Part shown: positions 45,292 to 54,531 of the stretch, one piece after another
Layout: each line of letters starts with the position of its first letter
How positions within the stretch are numbered: the stretch's first letter is position 1
From: Rhodanobacter sp. DHG33
GTDB lineage: Bacteria > Pseudomonadota > Gammaproteobacteria > Xanthomonadales > Rhodanobacteraceae
NCBI RefSeq assembly: GCF_014843005.1
Contig: NZ_JACYXM010000003.1
Location: forward strand, 62,001-126,000
DNA length: 64,000 bases
Direction: 5' to 3'
Program-made: the position numbers and the translations under genes
Notes under the pieces: generated by a model
What the model was told of the DNA's origin: nothing
The model's database searches: none
The model's input: only the letters and a program-made list of their open reading frames with translations

Positions 45292-45322
45292 TTGACCTTG
45301 CCCCAAGGGCAAGCCGTAGTGT
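45292..45322 (+). promoter_or_regulatory. MerR-type promoter (19-bp spacer) with CTTGCCC dyad
   Basis: -35 TTGACC (45292-45297), -10 TAGTGT (45317-45322), spacer exactly 19 bp. A perfect dyad CTTGCCC-CAA-GGGCAAG fills the spacer (45297-45313). This is the distorted-promoter layout activated by MerR-family proteins. The start codon at 45332 is 10 bp from the -10, so the transcript has almost no leader. Confidence 0.88.
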
Positions 45323-45331
45323 CCTCATCCG

Positions 45332-46144
45332 ATGTCGAAATCCGCCGCCACTACCGAGTACTTGCGCATCGGCCAGATCGCCGAACGCACCGGCATGTCC
45401 GCCAAGGCACTGCGTCTGTACGAAGCCCGTGGCCTGCTGGCACCCGATGCACGTTCGGCCAGCGGCTATCGCCTGTACGGCACCCGGGCATTGGCGCGTC
45501 TGGCCGAGATCGCGGTGCTGCGCCGCGCCGGCTTCACGCTGGCCGAGATCGGCGCCCTGTTGCTGCGCGAAGCAGCGGCGACGGCGCTGATCGAGGCGCG
45601 CATCGTGGCCTTGCGGCGCGAGGTACGCAGCAAGTCAGCGGCGCTGGCCACGCTCGAGCAGGCGTGGCGGCGGCTGGACCCGGCATCGTCCACCGATATC
45701 GAACAACTTTTGGAGGGCATCCGGATGAGCGAAGAACTTGATGTGTGTTTCACCGAGGCACAATTGGCGGAGTTCCGGCGCAGCGGAGAGCTGCTGGGCC
45801 AGCACTTCACCGCGGAAGAGCGCGAGCAGCTGCGTCTGCGCGCCGAACGGCACGGCGCCGAAAACATGCAGAAGTATCAGCAGCAGTGGCCGCCGCTGAT
45901 CGCGCAGGTGCGTGCGGCGATGGATGCCGGCACGCCGGCGGACGACCCTGCCGTTATCGAACTGGGCCGCCGCTGGCACGCGCTGGTCAACGCATTCAGC
46001 GGCGGTGACGCCAGCCTCGTGCGCAAGATGAAGGATACCTACCACAAGAAACCGCAGGCGATGGCGGCGCAGGGTATGGACCCGGCGATGTTCGTCTACG
46101 TCGGTGAAGCGATGCGGGCAGCTGGGCTGACGTTGCAAGCGTGA
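45332..46144 (+). CDS. MerR-family regulator with TipAS effector domain
   Basis: 270 residues. N-terminal MerR helix-turn-helix YLRIGQIAERTGMSAKALRLYEARGLLAPDARSASGYRLYG (residues 10-50), then a dimerisation coiled coil to ~120. The C-terminal TipAS-like domain runs from ~130 (FTEAQLAEFRRSG..., WPPLIAQVRAAMDAGTPADDPAVIELGRRWHALVNAFSGGD). TipAS domains bind bulky drugs or peptides. Autoregulation is likely because its own promoter carries the dyad. Targets beyond itself are not visible; the sulfur operon just upstream ends 50 bp before it. Confidence 0.91.
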   Translation: MSKSAATTEYLRIGQIAERTGMSAKALRLYEARGLLAPDARSASGYRLYGTRALARLAEIAVLRRAGFTLAEIGALLLREAAATALIEARIVALRREVRSKSAALATLEQAWRRLDPASSTDIEQLLEGIRMSEELDVCFTEAQLAEFRRSGELLGQHFTAEEREQLRLRAERHGAENMQKYQQQWPPLIAQVRAAMDAGTPADDPAVIELGRRWHALVNAFSGGDASLVRKMKDTYHKKPQAMAAQGMDPAMFVYVGEAMRAAGLTLQA

Positions 46145-46148
46145 ATCA

Positions 46149-46186
46149 CACGCCCGGCGGTTCGTCGTTGCGAACTGCCGGGCGTG
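46149..46186. terminator. Hairpin between MerR gene and convergent S9 peptidase gene
   Basis: Stem with arms CACGCCCGGC and GCCGGGCGTG plus inner GTTCG/CGAAC pairing around a short loop. No T-run on either strand. Likely a bidirectional terminator for the two convergent genes. Confidence 0.6.
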
Positions 46187-46195
46187 CCAGATGTT

Positions 46196-48628
46196 TCAGT
46201 CCGCGCGCTGCTTCACGTAGGTATTGAACAACTCGTCGATACGCCGGTATTCGTCGTACCAGTCGTCCGCATGCTCGAACTCGTGGCGCTCCAGCGGATA
46301 CAGCGAGATCCAGAAGTTCTTCTTGTGCAGCTCCACGAAGCGCTGGTACAGGCGGATCGAATCGCTGGCCATCACGTTGTTGTCGATCAGGCCATGCTCG
46401 ATCAGCAGCGGGTCCTGCAGGTTCTGCGCGTACTCGATCGGCGAACTGGTCTTGTACGCCTCGGGATCGAGTTGCGGATCGTTGAGGATGTTCGAGGTGT
46501 ATTCGTGGTTGTAGGTGGCCCAGTCCGCCGGCGGGCGCAGCGCGGCGCCCGCCGCGAATTCGCCGGGTGCGCGCAGCAGCGCCATCTCCGTCATGAAGCC
46601 GCCGTAGCTGCCGCCGTAGATGCCCACGCGCTTGGGATCGACGCCGTGCTGCTTGACCAGCCACGCCTTGCCGTCGAGCAGGTCTTCGAGTTCCGGGTGG
46701 CCCATGTTGCGGTAGATCGCGTCGCGCCAGTCGCGGCCGTAGCCGGCGGAGCCGCGGTAGTCCATGTCCAGCACCACGTAGCCCTGCTGCACCAGCAGGT
46801 TCTGGAACATCTGCTCGCGGACGTAATAGGTCTCCTGCTTCGACACATCCTGCAGGTAGCCCGCCCCGTGCACGAAGATCACGGCGGGGCGCGAGGCGTG
46901 CGCGTCAGTTTCGTTGGCGGGGCCGTAGTACTTTGCGTAGACCACACCGGCGCCGTGCGAGGAGGGCACTTCGACGAACTGCGGCTGGACCCATGGGCGC
47001 GCAGTGAAGCCGCTCTTCATGGTGTCGGTGAGTTCGCGCGGCGTGCCGCCGCCGGCCGGCTGCACGGCGAGCTGGTCGAGCAGGTAGGGCGCGGAATGCA
47101 GCACGGCGAGCCGGCTGCCGTCGGGCGAGAGCGCGAAGCCGTCCGCGCCTTCGTACTGCGTCACGCGGGCGAGTTCGCCGCCGCTGGCCGGCACGCGATA
47201 CACGTCGTAGCTGTATGGCGCCACCTTGTTCGTCAGCACGTAGAACCACTTGCCGTCCGGACTGAGCTGCGGCTGGCTGACCTCAAATTTGGTGTTGTCG
47301 GTGAGTGCCTTGGCGGCGCCGCCCAACGGTTTGACGTAGAGGCGCGACCAGCCGCTGGCTTCACTGAGGTACCAGAGCGTCCGGCCGTCCTTGAGCCAGC
47401 CGAAGTCGTTGAAGCTCCAGTTGATCCACGCGTTGTCGCGCAGGCGATCCTGCGATACCAATGAGTGATTGGCGAAGTCGACGCTGGCGATCCAGCGATC
47501 CTTGTTGTCGATGGAGCGCAACTGCACGGCGGCCTGGTTGCCGTCGTCGCTCCACGCGATGCCGCCGCCGCTGCCGTCACTGGCGATGGTGACCGGGCGC
47601 AGCGCGGGCGCCTGCAATGCCTTGGCTTCGTCGTCGTGGCCGGCCTTCTGCAGCGCAGCGATGGTCTGGTCGCGGATGACCTTGAGCGGGTCGTCCTTGA
47701 TGCCGGGCAACGCATCGGTCTTGAGCGGCCACACCTTGTGCGCGCCGAGGTCGAGCAGCAGCAGCGACTGCGGCGCGGGATCGTCGCGACCCACGTAGGT
47801 GCGTGCCGCCTCCGCTTCGGTGTAACCCGAGTCGGTGACGTAATGGATCACGTCGGGCGCCTTGCCGTCGTCGTGATGCGCGGGTTCGGTGACCACCAGC
47901 ATCCAGCGGCCATCGGGCGAGAGTTCGGTGTCCGCCGCCTTGATGCCGTTGCCCAGCCAGAACGGCTGCGGCGCGCGACCGGCGTCGGCGGCGGCCAGCG
48001 CCTGCTGCTGCGCGCGATGCGCGTCGCGGTCGGCCTTGATCTCGCGCAGCGTGCTGAACAGCGCGAGTTGCTGGCGGGCCAGCGCATCGGGCTCGGCCGC
48101 CTGCGGGTCGTCGGCGAACTTCAGGATGGCGGCGGGTGCGGTGACGCCGCTGGCCAGGTCGTAGCTGTACCAGTCGTTGCCGTCGCGGAATTGCAGCGCG
48201 CGCCCATCGGCGCTGAACTGCGGCGCGGCTTCGGGTTGCAGCGAGCGCGTGACCTGCACGCGACGGCCGCTGGCGAGGTCGACCAGGAACACGTCGCCAT
48301 GCAGGATGAAGGCCGCATGCGTGTGGCTGCGGTCGTACACCGGCGCGCCCTCGGCCTGCGCCATCGCCGCGGCATCGAGCTTGCTGCTGGCGCCGCCTTC
48401 CGCGCCGACGCGGTAGAGGTCGCTCACGCTGTCGCCGTCGCGCTGCAGCCTGTAGTAGAGGCTGCGGCCATCCACGCTCCAGTAGGGACTTTCCACGGCA
48501 TGGCCCAGCCAGTCGGGGCTGGCCATGATGGTTTCCAGGTCCAGCGGAGCGGATGCCGGCGCGGCCGCCAGGGTAGCGGCGGGCAGCACGGCGAGGGCGA
48601 TCAGGCTGGCAAGCAGCAGGCGGCGCAT
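46196..48628 (-). CDS. Exported S9-family peptidase (dipeptidyl-peptidase IV/acylaminoacyl-like)
   Basis: 810-residue peptidase with signal peptide MRRLLLASLIALAVLPAATLAAAP. The N-terminal two thirds is a beta-propeller (repeated SPDGRW / SPDGSRLAV / SADGRALQF motifs). The C-terminal alpha/beta hydrolase has the nucleophile in IYGGSYGGFMTEMAL, the oxyanion block VLDMDYRGSAGYGRDW, Asp in DPLLIEHGLIDNNV and the final His in YPLERHEF. It likely removes dipeptides in the periplasm. A TATGCT hexamer lies 26 nt upstream of the ATG on the minus strand (48660-48655). Confidence 0.93.
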   Translation of the reverse strand: MRRLLLASLIALAVLPAATLAAAPASAPLDLETIMASPDWLGHAVESPYWSVDGRSLYYRLQRDGDSVSDLYRVGAEGGASSKLDAAAMAQAEGAPVYDRSHTHAAFILHGDVFLVDLASGRRVQVTRSLQPEAAPQFSADGRALQFRDGNDWYSYDLASGVTAPAAILKFADDPQAAEPDALARQQLALFSTLREIKADRDAHRAQQQALAAADAGRAPQPFWLGNGIKAADTELSPDGRWMLVVTEPAHHDDGKAPDVIHYVTDSGYTEAEAARTYVGRDDPAPQSLLLLDLGAHKVWPLKTDALPGIKDDPLKVIRDQTIAALQKAGHDDEAKALQAPALRPVTIASDGSGGGIAWSDDGNQAAVQLRSIDNKDRWIASVDFANHSLVSQDRLRDNAWINWSFNDFGWLKDGRTLWYLSEASGWSRLYVKPLGGAAKALTDNTKFEVSQPQLSPDGKWFYVLTNKVAPYSYDVYRVPASGGELARVTQYEGADGFALSPDGSRLAVLHSAPYLLDQLAVQPAGGGTPRELTDTMKSGFTARPWVQPQFVEVPSSHGAGVVYAKYYGPANETDAHASRPAVIFVHGAGYLQDVSKQETYYVREQMFQNLLVQQGYVVLDMDYRGSAGYGRDWRDAIYRNMGHPELEDLLDGKAWLVKQHGVDPKRVGIYGGSYGGFMTEMALLRAPGEFAAGAALRPPADWATYNHEYTSNILNDPQLDPEAYKTSSPIEYAQNLQDPLLIEHGLIDNNVMASDSIRLYQRFVELHKKNFWISLYPLERHEFEHADDWYDEYRRIDELFNTYVKQRAD

Positions 48629-48765
48629 GGGTAGTCCTTGCAACGTAAAGAGCCAGCATAAACGAGCCCGTGGCATGCGCGGCCCTCCCAGTGCCGGAAG
48701 TCAGGTGCGCGGCCTCGGGGTGCGGGAGTAGGCTCGCAGGCTGACCGAGCTCCCGGAGAACCCGC

Positions 48766-50919
48766 ATGCGTCCCGTACTCGTTCTTTCCCTCGCGCTGGC
48801 CGTCGTCATGGCGGCAGACGCCGTCACCGCCCAGCAGATTCCCGACGTGCCGCGCAACGACGTACCGCTGATCGGCGAGCACGTCTCGCAGCCGCCTGCG
48901 TCGCCGCAGCGCGACGACGCCAGCGTGCTGCACGGCGTGCGCGTGCCCGATCCCTACCGCTGGCTGGAAGACGGCAACGCGCCCGCGGTGCGGCAGTGGA
49001 TCGCCGGACAGAACCGCTACACCGACTACACGCTGGGCACGATGCGCGACGGCAAGGCGATGAGCGCGCGCGTGCAGCAGCTGGCGATCACCTCGGTCAC
49101 GCGCTCCGCGCCGCTGCTGGCCGGCGGCACGCTGTTCTACCTGCAGGAGACGCCGCCGCAGCCGCAACCGCAGCTGATGGCGCAGCGGTGGCCGGACGGC
49201 ACGCCGCACGTGCTGGTGGACCTCAATGCCAAGGGCGGCAACACCGCGATCACCGGCTACTGGCCTTCACCCAGCGGGCGCTACCTCGCCTACGGCACCG
49301 CCGAGGGCGGCAGCGAACTCACCACCCTCCATGTGCTCGACGTCGCCAGCGGCAAGACGCTGCGCGATGCGCTGCCCTGGGCCGGGGGCGGCACCACGCC
49401 GCAGGACGTGGCCTGGGATGCCAACGAGAAGGGCTTCACCTATGTGCGCTTTCCGCCGCCGCCCGCAGGCAAGGACGTGGTGCAGTTCAACGCCGCGCTG
49501 GCGCACCACGCGCTGGGCGAAGCGGCCGCGAAGGACGCGACGGTATTCGGCAAGGATTTCTCCAAGGTGGCCGAATACCGCCTGCTGGCTTCGCCCGGCG
49601 CCAGGCAGCTCGCCGTACTGGCGAACGCGGGCGATGGCGGCCCCGCCGAAGTGTGGCTGCGCGAAGGCGTGGAATGGAGGAAGGTGCTGGGCAACGAAGC
49701 CGACGTGCGTTTCGCCAACTGGGTCGGCCAGCAGCTGTACGTCGCCAGCTTCGCCGGCGCGCCACGCGGCAAGCTGCTCGCGGTGGATACGAACGGCGGC
49801 GCGCACCAGGTGCTGAACCAGCGCGAAGGCGCACTGCAGAACGTGGCGCCCGTCGCCGACGGCTTCCTGGTGGTGCGCAGCTGGGGGCCGGACTGGTGGG
49901 TGGAGCAGTACGACGAGTCCGCGAAATTCGTGCGCCGCCTGCCGCTGCCCGCCCACGGCATCGGCATCGGCGGCATCGCGGCCGAGCGGGGCCAGCCGCA
50001 GGCGCTCGTCGATTACGGCGGCTGGACGCTGCCCTCGCGCTGGGCCGAATACGACGCCAAGGACGGTACGCTCAAGACCGTGTTCGAGGTGAAGGCCGCA
50101 GCCGATTACTCGCAGATCCAGACCTACCGCATCGAGGGCGCCTCGAAGGACGGCACGAAGATCCCGGTCACCGTACTGGCGATGAAAGGCGTGACGCCGG
50201 ACGGTACGCGGCCCACCATCCTCTACGGCTACGGCGGCTTCGACATTCCCGTGGCGCCGGGCTTCGTCGGCCCCGAGTTGGCGTGGCTGGAGCGCGGCGG
50301 CGTGCTGGCGTTCGCCACCATCCGCGGCGGCAACGAGAACGGCGAGCTGTGGCACGAACAGGGCCAGAAGCTGCACAAGCAGAACGTGTTCGACGACTTC
50401 CACGCCGCCGCGCTGGCGTTGACCGCTTCGCATTGGACCGACCGCCAGCACCTCGGCATCCTCGGCGGCAGCAACGGCGGCCTGCTGATGGGCGCCTCGC
50501 TGGTGCAGCATCCGCAGGATTACCGCGCCGTGGTGAGCATGGTGGGCATCTACGACGTGATCCGCCACGAGACCGAATCCGCCAACGGCGCCTACAACGT
50601 GCCCGAGTACGGCACCGTGGCCGACCCCGCTCAGTTCAAGGCCACGCTGGCCTACTCGCCGCTGCAGAACGTGCAGGCGCACACCGCCTATCCCGCCGTG
50701 CTGATGACCACCGGTGCAAACGATCCGCGCGTATCGCCGTGGCAGTCGCGCAAGTTCGCCGCGGCGCTGCAGAACGCCACCAGCTCGGGCCTGCCGGTGC
50801 TGCTGCTCACCCGCATGGACGCCGGCCACGGCATCGGCGCGCCCTTCAGCCAGCGCGTGGGCAACACGGCGTTGATGCTGACGTTCTTCGCACAGGAGCT
50901 GGGTTTGCCGGCGAAGTGA
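48766..50919 (+). CDS. Exported prolyl oligopeptidase (S9A)
   Basis: 717 residues. Signal peptide MRPVLVLSLALAVVMAADAVTAQ; family N-terminal signature VHGVRVPDPYRWLEDGNAPAVRQWI (here LHGVRVPDPYRWLED); seven-bladed propeller; catalytic serine in ILGGSNGGLLMGASL, Asp in TGANDPRVSPWQSRKFAAAL and His in RMDAGHGIG. Cleaves short proline-containing peptides. Divergent from the other S9 gene, with a TAGGCT hexamer 31 nt upstream and CCGGAGAA as ribosome site. The pair probably serves peptide scavenging. Confidence 0.94.
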   Translation: MRPVLVLSLALAVVMAADAVTAQQIPDVPRNDVPLIGEHVSQPPASPQRDDASVLHGVRVPDPYRWLEDGNAPAVRQWIAGQNRYTDYTLGTMRDGKAMSARVQQLAITSVTRSAPLLAGGTLFYLQETPPQPQPQLMAQRWPDGTPHVLVDLNAKGGNTAITGYWPSPSGRYLAYGTAEGGSELTTLHVLDVASGKTLRDALPWAGGGTTPQDVAWDANEKGFTYVRFPPPPAGKDVVQFNAALAHHALGEAAAKDATVFGKDFSKVAEYRLLASPGARQLAVLANAGDGGPAEVWLREGVEWRKVLGNEADVRFANWVGQQLYVASFAGAPRGKLLAVDTNGGAHQVLNQREGALQNVAPVADGFLVVRSWGPDWWVEQYDESAKFVRRLPLPAHGIGIGGIAAERGQPQALVDYGGWTLPSRWAEYDAKDGTLKTVFEVKAAADYSQIQTYRIEGASKDGTKIPVTVLAMKGVTPDGTRPTILYGYGGFDIPVAPGFVGPELAWLERGGVLAFATIRGGNENGELWHEQGQKLHKQNVFDDFHAAALALTASHWTDRQHLGILGGSNGGLLMGASLVQHPQDYRAVVSMVGIYDVIRHETESANGAYNVPEYGTVADPAQFKATLAYSPLQNVQAHTAYPAVLMTTGANDPRVSPWQSRKFAAALQNATSSGLPVLLLTRMDAGHGIGAPFSQRVGNTALMLTFFAQELGLPAK

Positions 50920-50923
50920 TCCG

Positions 50924-51877
50924 TCAACCGCCGCGGAACTCGCGGCGGTACAGCGAAGGCGTGGTGTGCAGCATGGCGCCGAAATGCTGGCGCATGGACA
51001 GCGCGGTGCCGAAGCCGGTGCGTTCGGCGATGCGTTCGATGGGCTGGGCGGTGGTTTCCAGCAGGCGCTGGGCGAGTGCCAGTCGCTGCGCCAGCAGCCA
51101 CTGGCCCACGGTGGTGCCGGTGTGCTGGCGGAAATGGCGGGTGAAGCTGCGCCGGCTCATGGCGGCGCGCAGGGCCAGCGAATCGAGGCTGTGCGCCTCG
51201 CCGAGATGGCGCGTGGCCCAGTCCAGCGCCTTCGTGAGCGGCGTGTCGCGTGCGGTCGCCAGCACCGGCTGCTCGATGTATTGCGCCTGGCTGCCCTGCC
51301 GGTGCGGCGGTACCACCAGGGTGCGCGCCATGCGGTTGGCCGCCTCTGCGCCGAGGCGGCGGCGCAGCACGTGCAGGCAGCAATCGATGCCGGCGGCGGT
51401 GCCGGCCGAGGTGAGCACGTCGCCCTCGTCCACATAGAGGACCCCGGGCTCGACCTGCACCTGCGGATAGCGTTCCGCGAAGCGCGCGGCCCAGCGCCAA
51501 TGTGTGGTGGCGCGCCGGCCGTCGAGCAGGCCGGCCTCGGCCAGCACGAAGGCGCCCAAGCACAGGCCCACCACCAGCGCGCCGCGCGCGTGCGCCCGCC
51601 TGAGCGCGGCCAGCAGAGGCGCTGGCGGCGCCTCGCCCAGATCGCGCCACGACGGCACCACGACGATGTCGGCCCAGGCCAGGGTGCGCAGCCCATGCTG
51701 CGCCACGATGCCGAAACCCGCCTGGCTGCGCAGCTCGCCGGGCTCGGCGGCGCACACACGCAGATCGAAGGGCGATGCCTCGTCGCCGGCCGTCTCGCCG
51801 AATACCGCACACGGCACCGACAGATGGAAAGGCCGTATTCCGTCGAACGCCACTACCGCCACGCGTGTCCTGGCCAT
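50924..51877 (-). CDS. GlxA/FtrA-type AraC-family regulator (DJ-1/PfpI domain fused to HTH)
   Basis: 317 residues. N-terminal DJ-1/PfpI-like domain (VAVVAFDGIRPFHLSVPCAVFGE, WADIVVVPSWRDLGE, GALVVGLCLGAFVLAEAGLLDGRRATTHW with the nucleophile-elbow Cys, residues 5-185) fused to an AraC double helix-turn-helix (MSRRSFTRHFRQHTGTTVGQWLLAQRLALAQRLLE..., C-terminal 100). Proteins of this type sense amino-acid-like metabolites. It is convergent with the prolyl oligopeptidase gene (4-bp gap) and divergent from an isochorismatase, its probable target. Confidence 0.92.
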   Translation of the reverse strand: MARTRVAVVAFDGIRPFHLSVPCAVFGETAGDEASPFDLRVCAAEPGELRSQAGFGIVAQHGLRTLAWADIVVVPSWRDLGEAPPAPLLAALRRAHARGALVVGLCLGAFVLAEAGLLDGRRATTHWRWAARFAERYPQVQVEPGVLYVDEGDVLTSAGTAAGIDCCLHVLRRRLGAEAANRMARTLVVPPHRQGSQAQYIEQPVLATARDTPLTKALDWATRHLGEAHSLDSLALRAAMSRRSFTRHFRQHTGTTVGQWLLAQRLALAQRLLETTAQPIERIAERTGFGTALSMRQHFGAMLHTTPSLYRREFRGG

Positions 51878-51894
51878 TTCGCAACCTCCGCATC

Positions 51895-51922
51895 GATTGG
51901 CCCGATTCTAACCAAGATTGGC
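51895..51922. promoter_or_regulatory. GATTGGC direct repeats in the glxA-isochorismatase gap
   Basis: Two identical GATTGGC heptamers at 51895-51901 and 51916-51922, 21 bp (two helical turns) apart, as expected for the two half-sites of an AraC-family dimer. They lie next to the regulator's start codon and about 90 bp upstream of the isochorismatase gene in the 131-bp divergent region. Confidence 0.55.
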
Positions 51923-52008
51923 AATCAGGCCACTGCTGGTCGAACCTTCGTGCGCGGATCATGGCGCCACCGGGACGAACCTGTCCCTTCCATCCGAGGA
52001 AAACCGCC

Positions 52009-52653
52009 ATGAACGAAGTCAGCAAGCCGCGCCGCGCACTGATCGTGGTCGACGTGCAGAACGAATACGAGAGCGGCGGACTGCGCATCCAGTACCCGCC
52101 CGTAGCCGATTCGCTGCGCAACATCGGTCGTGCGATGGATGCGGCGCGCGCCGCGGGCATCCCGGTGATCGTGGTGCAGCAGTCGTCGCCGGCCGATGCG
52201 CCGCTGTTCGCCACCGGCTCGCGCGGCTGGGAATTGCATGCGGTCGTCGCCAGCCGTCCGCACGAACATTACTTGCGCAAAGTGCTGCCCAGCGCTTTCG
52301 CCGGCACCGACCTCGGCGACTGGCTCGGAGCGCACGCCATCGACACCCTGGCGGTGGTGGGCTACATGACCCACAACTGCAACGACACCACGATCAAGCA
52401 TGCGTTCGACGCGGGCCTGGCGGTGGAATTCCTGATGGACGCCTCCGGCAGCGTGCCCTACGCCAACCGCGCCGGCACCGCGACGGCCGAGGAGATCCAT
52501 CGCGTGTTCGCGGTGGTGGAGCAGTCGCGCTTCGCCGCGGTGATGACCACCGACGAATGGCTGGCCCATCTCGCCCAAGGCACCATGCCGGAGCGCGACA
52601 ACATCCACGCTTCGCACCAGCGGGCGCTGGTGCGGCTGGGCGAGGCGGCCTGA
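52009..52653 (+). CDS. Cysteine hydrolase of the isochorismatase family
   Basis: 214 residues with the nicotinamidase/isochorismatase fold: RALIVVDVQNEYESGG (catalytic Asp), HEHYLRKVLPSAFAGTDL (Lys) and the Cys region VVGYMTHNCNDTTIKHAFDAGLAVEFLMDASGS. The cysteine is in THNCN instead of the usual T.VCV, so the subfamily differs from nicotinamidase proper. Substrate unknown; amide or hydrazide hydrolysis is typical. Divergent from the GlxA-type regulator. Confidence 0.9.
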   Translation: MNEVSKPRRALIVVDVQNEYESGGLRIQYPPVADSLRNIGRAMDAARAAGIPVIVVQQSSPADAPLFATGSRGWELHAVVASRPHEHYLRKVLPSAFAGTDLGDWLGAHAIDTLAVVGYMTHNCNDTTIKHAFDAGLAVEFLMDASGSVPYANRAGTATAEEIHRVFAVVEQSRFAAVMTTDEWLAHLAQGTMPERDNIHASHQRALVRLGEAA

Positions 52654-52731
52654 GGCATTCGCCACCTTGCCATGGGCGGCAGGAACCGTCGCAGACGTTA
52701 AGCTGTGCTTCTTTCCGTCACGGTTCCTGCC

Positions 52732-53403
52732 ATGTCCGCCCTGCTCCCCGCCGTCGAACACGAAACCGCCGCCAGCCCGCGCTACAGCGTGATCTGGCTG
52801 CACGGCCTGGGCGCGGACGGGCACGATTTCGCACCCATCGTGCCGGAGCTGGTGGCGGCCGACTGGCCGGCGCTGCGCTTCGTGTTCCCGCATGCGCCGG
52901 TGCAGCCGGTGACGGTGAACGGCGGCATGCCGATGCGCGCGTGGTACGACATCGTCGGCTTCGACTTGCTGGCGCGGCAGGACGAGGCGGGCGTCCGCGC
53001 CTCCATCGCCGCGGTCGAGGCGCTGATCGCGCGCGAGAACGAGCGCGGCGTGCCGGACGAGCGCATCGTGCTGGCCGGCTTCTCGCAGGGCGGCGCGATC
53101 GCGCTTTCCGCGGGGCTGCGCCATGCGAAGCGGCTGGCCGGCATCGTGGCGCTATCCACCTACCTGCCCATCGCCGACACGCTGGCCGCCGAGCGCAGCA
53201 CGGCGAATGCCGACGTGCCGATCTTCCAGGCGCACGGCACGTTCGATCCGGTGGTGATCCCGCCGCGCGGCAGCGACAGCCGCGACCTGCTGCAACGCCT
53301 CGGCTATCACGTGGAGTGGCATGCCTACCCGATGGCGCACGCGGTCTGCGGCGAGGAGATCGCCGACCTCCGCGCGTGGCTGGGCCGGCGCTTCGTCGAC
53401 TGA
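52732..53403 (+). CDS. Phospholipase/carboxylesterase family alpha/beta hydrolase
   Basis: 223 residues starting MSALLPAVEHETAAS; typical EstB/acyl-protein-thioesterase type. Motifs: VIWLHGLGADGHDF (oxyanion), nucleophile in IVLAGFSQGGAIALSAGL, Asp in QAHGTFDPVVIPPRG and His in YPMAHAVCGEEI. Hydrolyses short-chain carboxyl esters or lysophospholipids in the cytoplasm. A TAAGCT hexamer (52699-52704) lies 27 nt before the ATG. The 9-residue longer frame upstream is unlikely. Confidence 0.93.
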   Translation: MSALLPAVEHETAASPRYSVIWLHGLGADGHDFAPIVPELVAADWPALRFVFPHAPVQPVTVNGGMPMRAWYDIVGFDLLARQDEAGVRASIAAVEALIARENERGVPDERIVLAGFSQGGAIALSAGLRHAKRLAGIVALSTYLPIADTLAAERSTANADVPIFQAHGTFDPVVIPPRGSDSRDLLQRLGYHVEWHAYPMAHAVCGEEIADLRAWLGRRFVD

Positions 53404-53427
53404 CGGCGCGCCCATCGCAGCTCGAAT

Positions 53428-54369
53428 TCAGAGCTTGTTCGAAGGTTCCCGCCGACGCGGCCAGTGTTCCAGCGCCTCGCGCGCCTGCTGGCGCCCCAGC
53501 TCGATCAGCTCGCGGGCACGGTAGAACTCGTAGGGGCTAGCCATGTTGCGCGGCAGCTGGATCAGCAGGTCCGGCTCGTAGGCGGAGAGGCGCAGCCGCG
53601 CCAGATTGGCCTGCATCAGGTCCATCGCCTGCGTGAGCAGTTCGAGCGCGCCGGGTTCGCGCGGCACGTCGGGGTTGCCACCGTGCGGCATCAGGCGGCT
53701 GATGAAGGCGCCAACGCGCTGGCGGTAGCCCGGCGCATCGCCCGCCTCCACTTCGATCGGTGTCGCCGGCGCGGATTCGATGGCCGCGCCGTCCACGCTC
53801 ACCGCCATCAGGTAATCCACCGGTTCGCGGATCAGCGGCGTCACCGGCACCGGGTTGAGCAAACCGCCGTCCACCAGCCGGCGGCCACCGATGTGGTGCG
53901 GGCGAAAGATGGTGGGAATGGCGATCGAGGCACGGATCGCGTCGAACAGCGAGCCGCGCGACAGCCACACTTCGCGCTCGCGGTCGATGTCCACTGCCAC
54001 GGCGGTGAAGGCCAGCGGCAGTTCCTCGATCAATGCGTCGCCGACCAGCGTGCGCAGCGTGCCGATGATCTTCTCGCCCTTGATGAGGCCGCCGCCGGAG
54101 AAGGTCCAGTCCACCAGCCTGAGCACATCGAACTTGGCCAGCGCGCAGACCCATTCGCTGTACACATCGAGCTTGCCTGCCGCGTGGATGCCGCCGACCA
54201 GCGCGCCCATCGAGCTGCCGGCGATGGCGGCGATGCGGTAGCCCTGCGCTTCCAGCTCCTCGATCACGCCGATGTGCGCCAGGCCCTTGGCGCCCCCGGC
54301 GCCCAGCGCCAGCGCCACGGTGGGCCGGTGCGACGCGTCGTCGGTTTCGGTCGAGAGCGGCGTATTCAT
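53428..54369 (-). CDS. Patatin-like phospholipase (RssA/NTE type)
   Basis: 313 residues. Patatin signatures: ALALGAGGAKGLAHIGVIEELEAQGY (oxyanion glycines), nucleophile Ser in IAGSSMGALVGGIHAAG (GxSxG), and the catalytic Asp in RRLVDGGLLNPVPV (DGG). Lipid acyl hydrolase of the cytoplasm or inner membrane. The C-terminal 100 residues contain a helical extension (LLTQAMDLMQANLARLRLSAYEPDLLIQLP). It ends 24 bp from the convergent esterase gene. A very long upstream open frame is a shadow over the SLC13 gene. Confidence 0.92.
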   Translation of the reverse strand: MNTPLSTETDDASHRPTVALALGAGGAKGLAHIGVIEELEAQGYRIAAIAGSSMGALVGGIHAAGKLDVYSEWVCALAKFDVLRLVDWTFSGGGLIKGEKIIGTLRTLVGDALIEELPLAFTAVAVDIDREREVWLSRGSLFDAIRASIAIPTIFRPHHIGGRRLVDGGLLNPVPVTPLIREPVDYLMAVSVDGAAIESAPATPIEVEAGDAPGYRQRVGAFISRLMPHGGNPDVPREPGALELLTQAMDLMQANLARLRLSAYEPDLLIQLPRNMASPYEFYRARELIELGRQQAREALEHWPRRREPSNKL

Positions 54370-54531
54370 CGGCGCATTGTGTCCCGAACCGGGGTTAACG
54401 TCTCGTGCGCGGTTTGCGTGCGGACCACCGTCGCGTAGCATGCGGGTAGAACGCCGTTCAGGCGCAAGGGTGAAACCGATGCATACAGCACGCGCGCCGT
54501 CGCCGCCGGCCGCACGAACCGGAGCCTGCGC

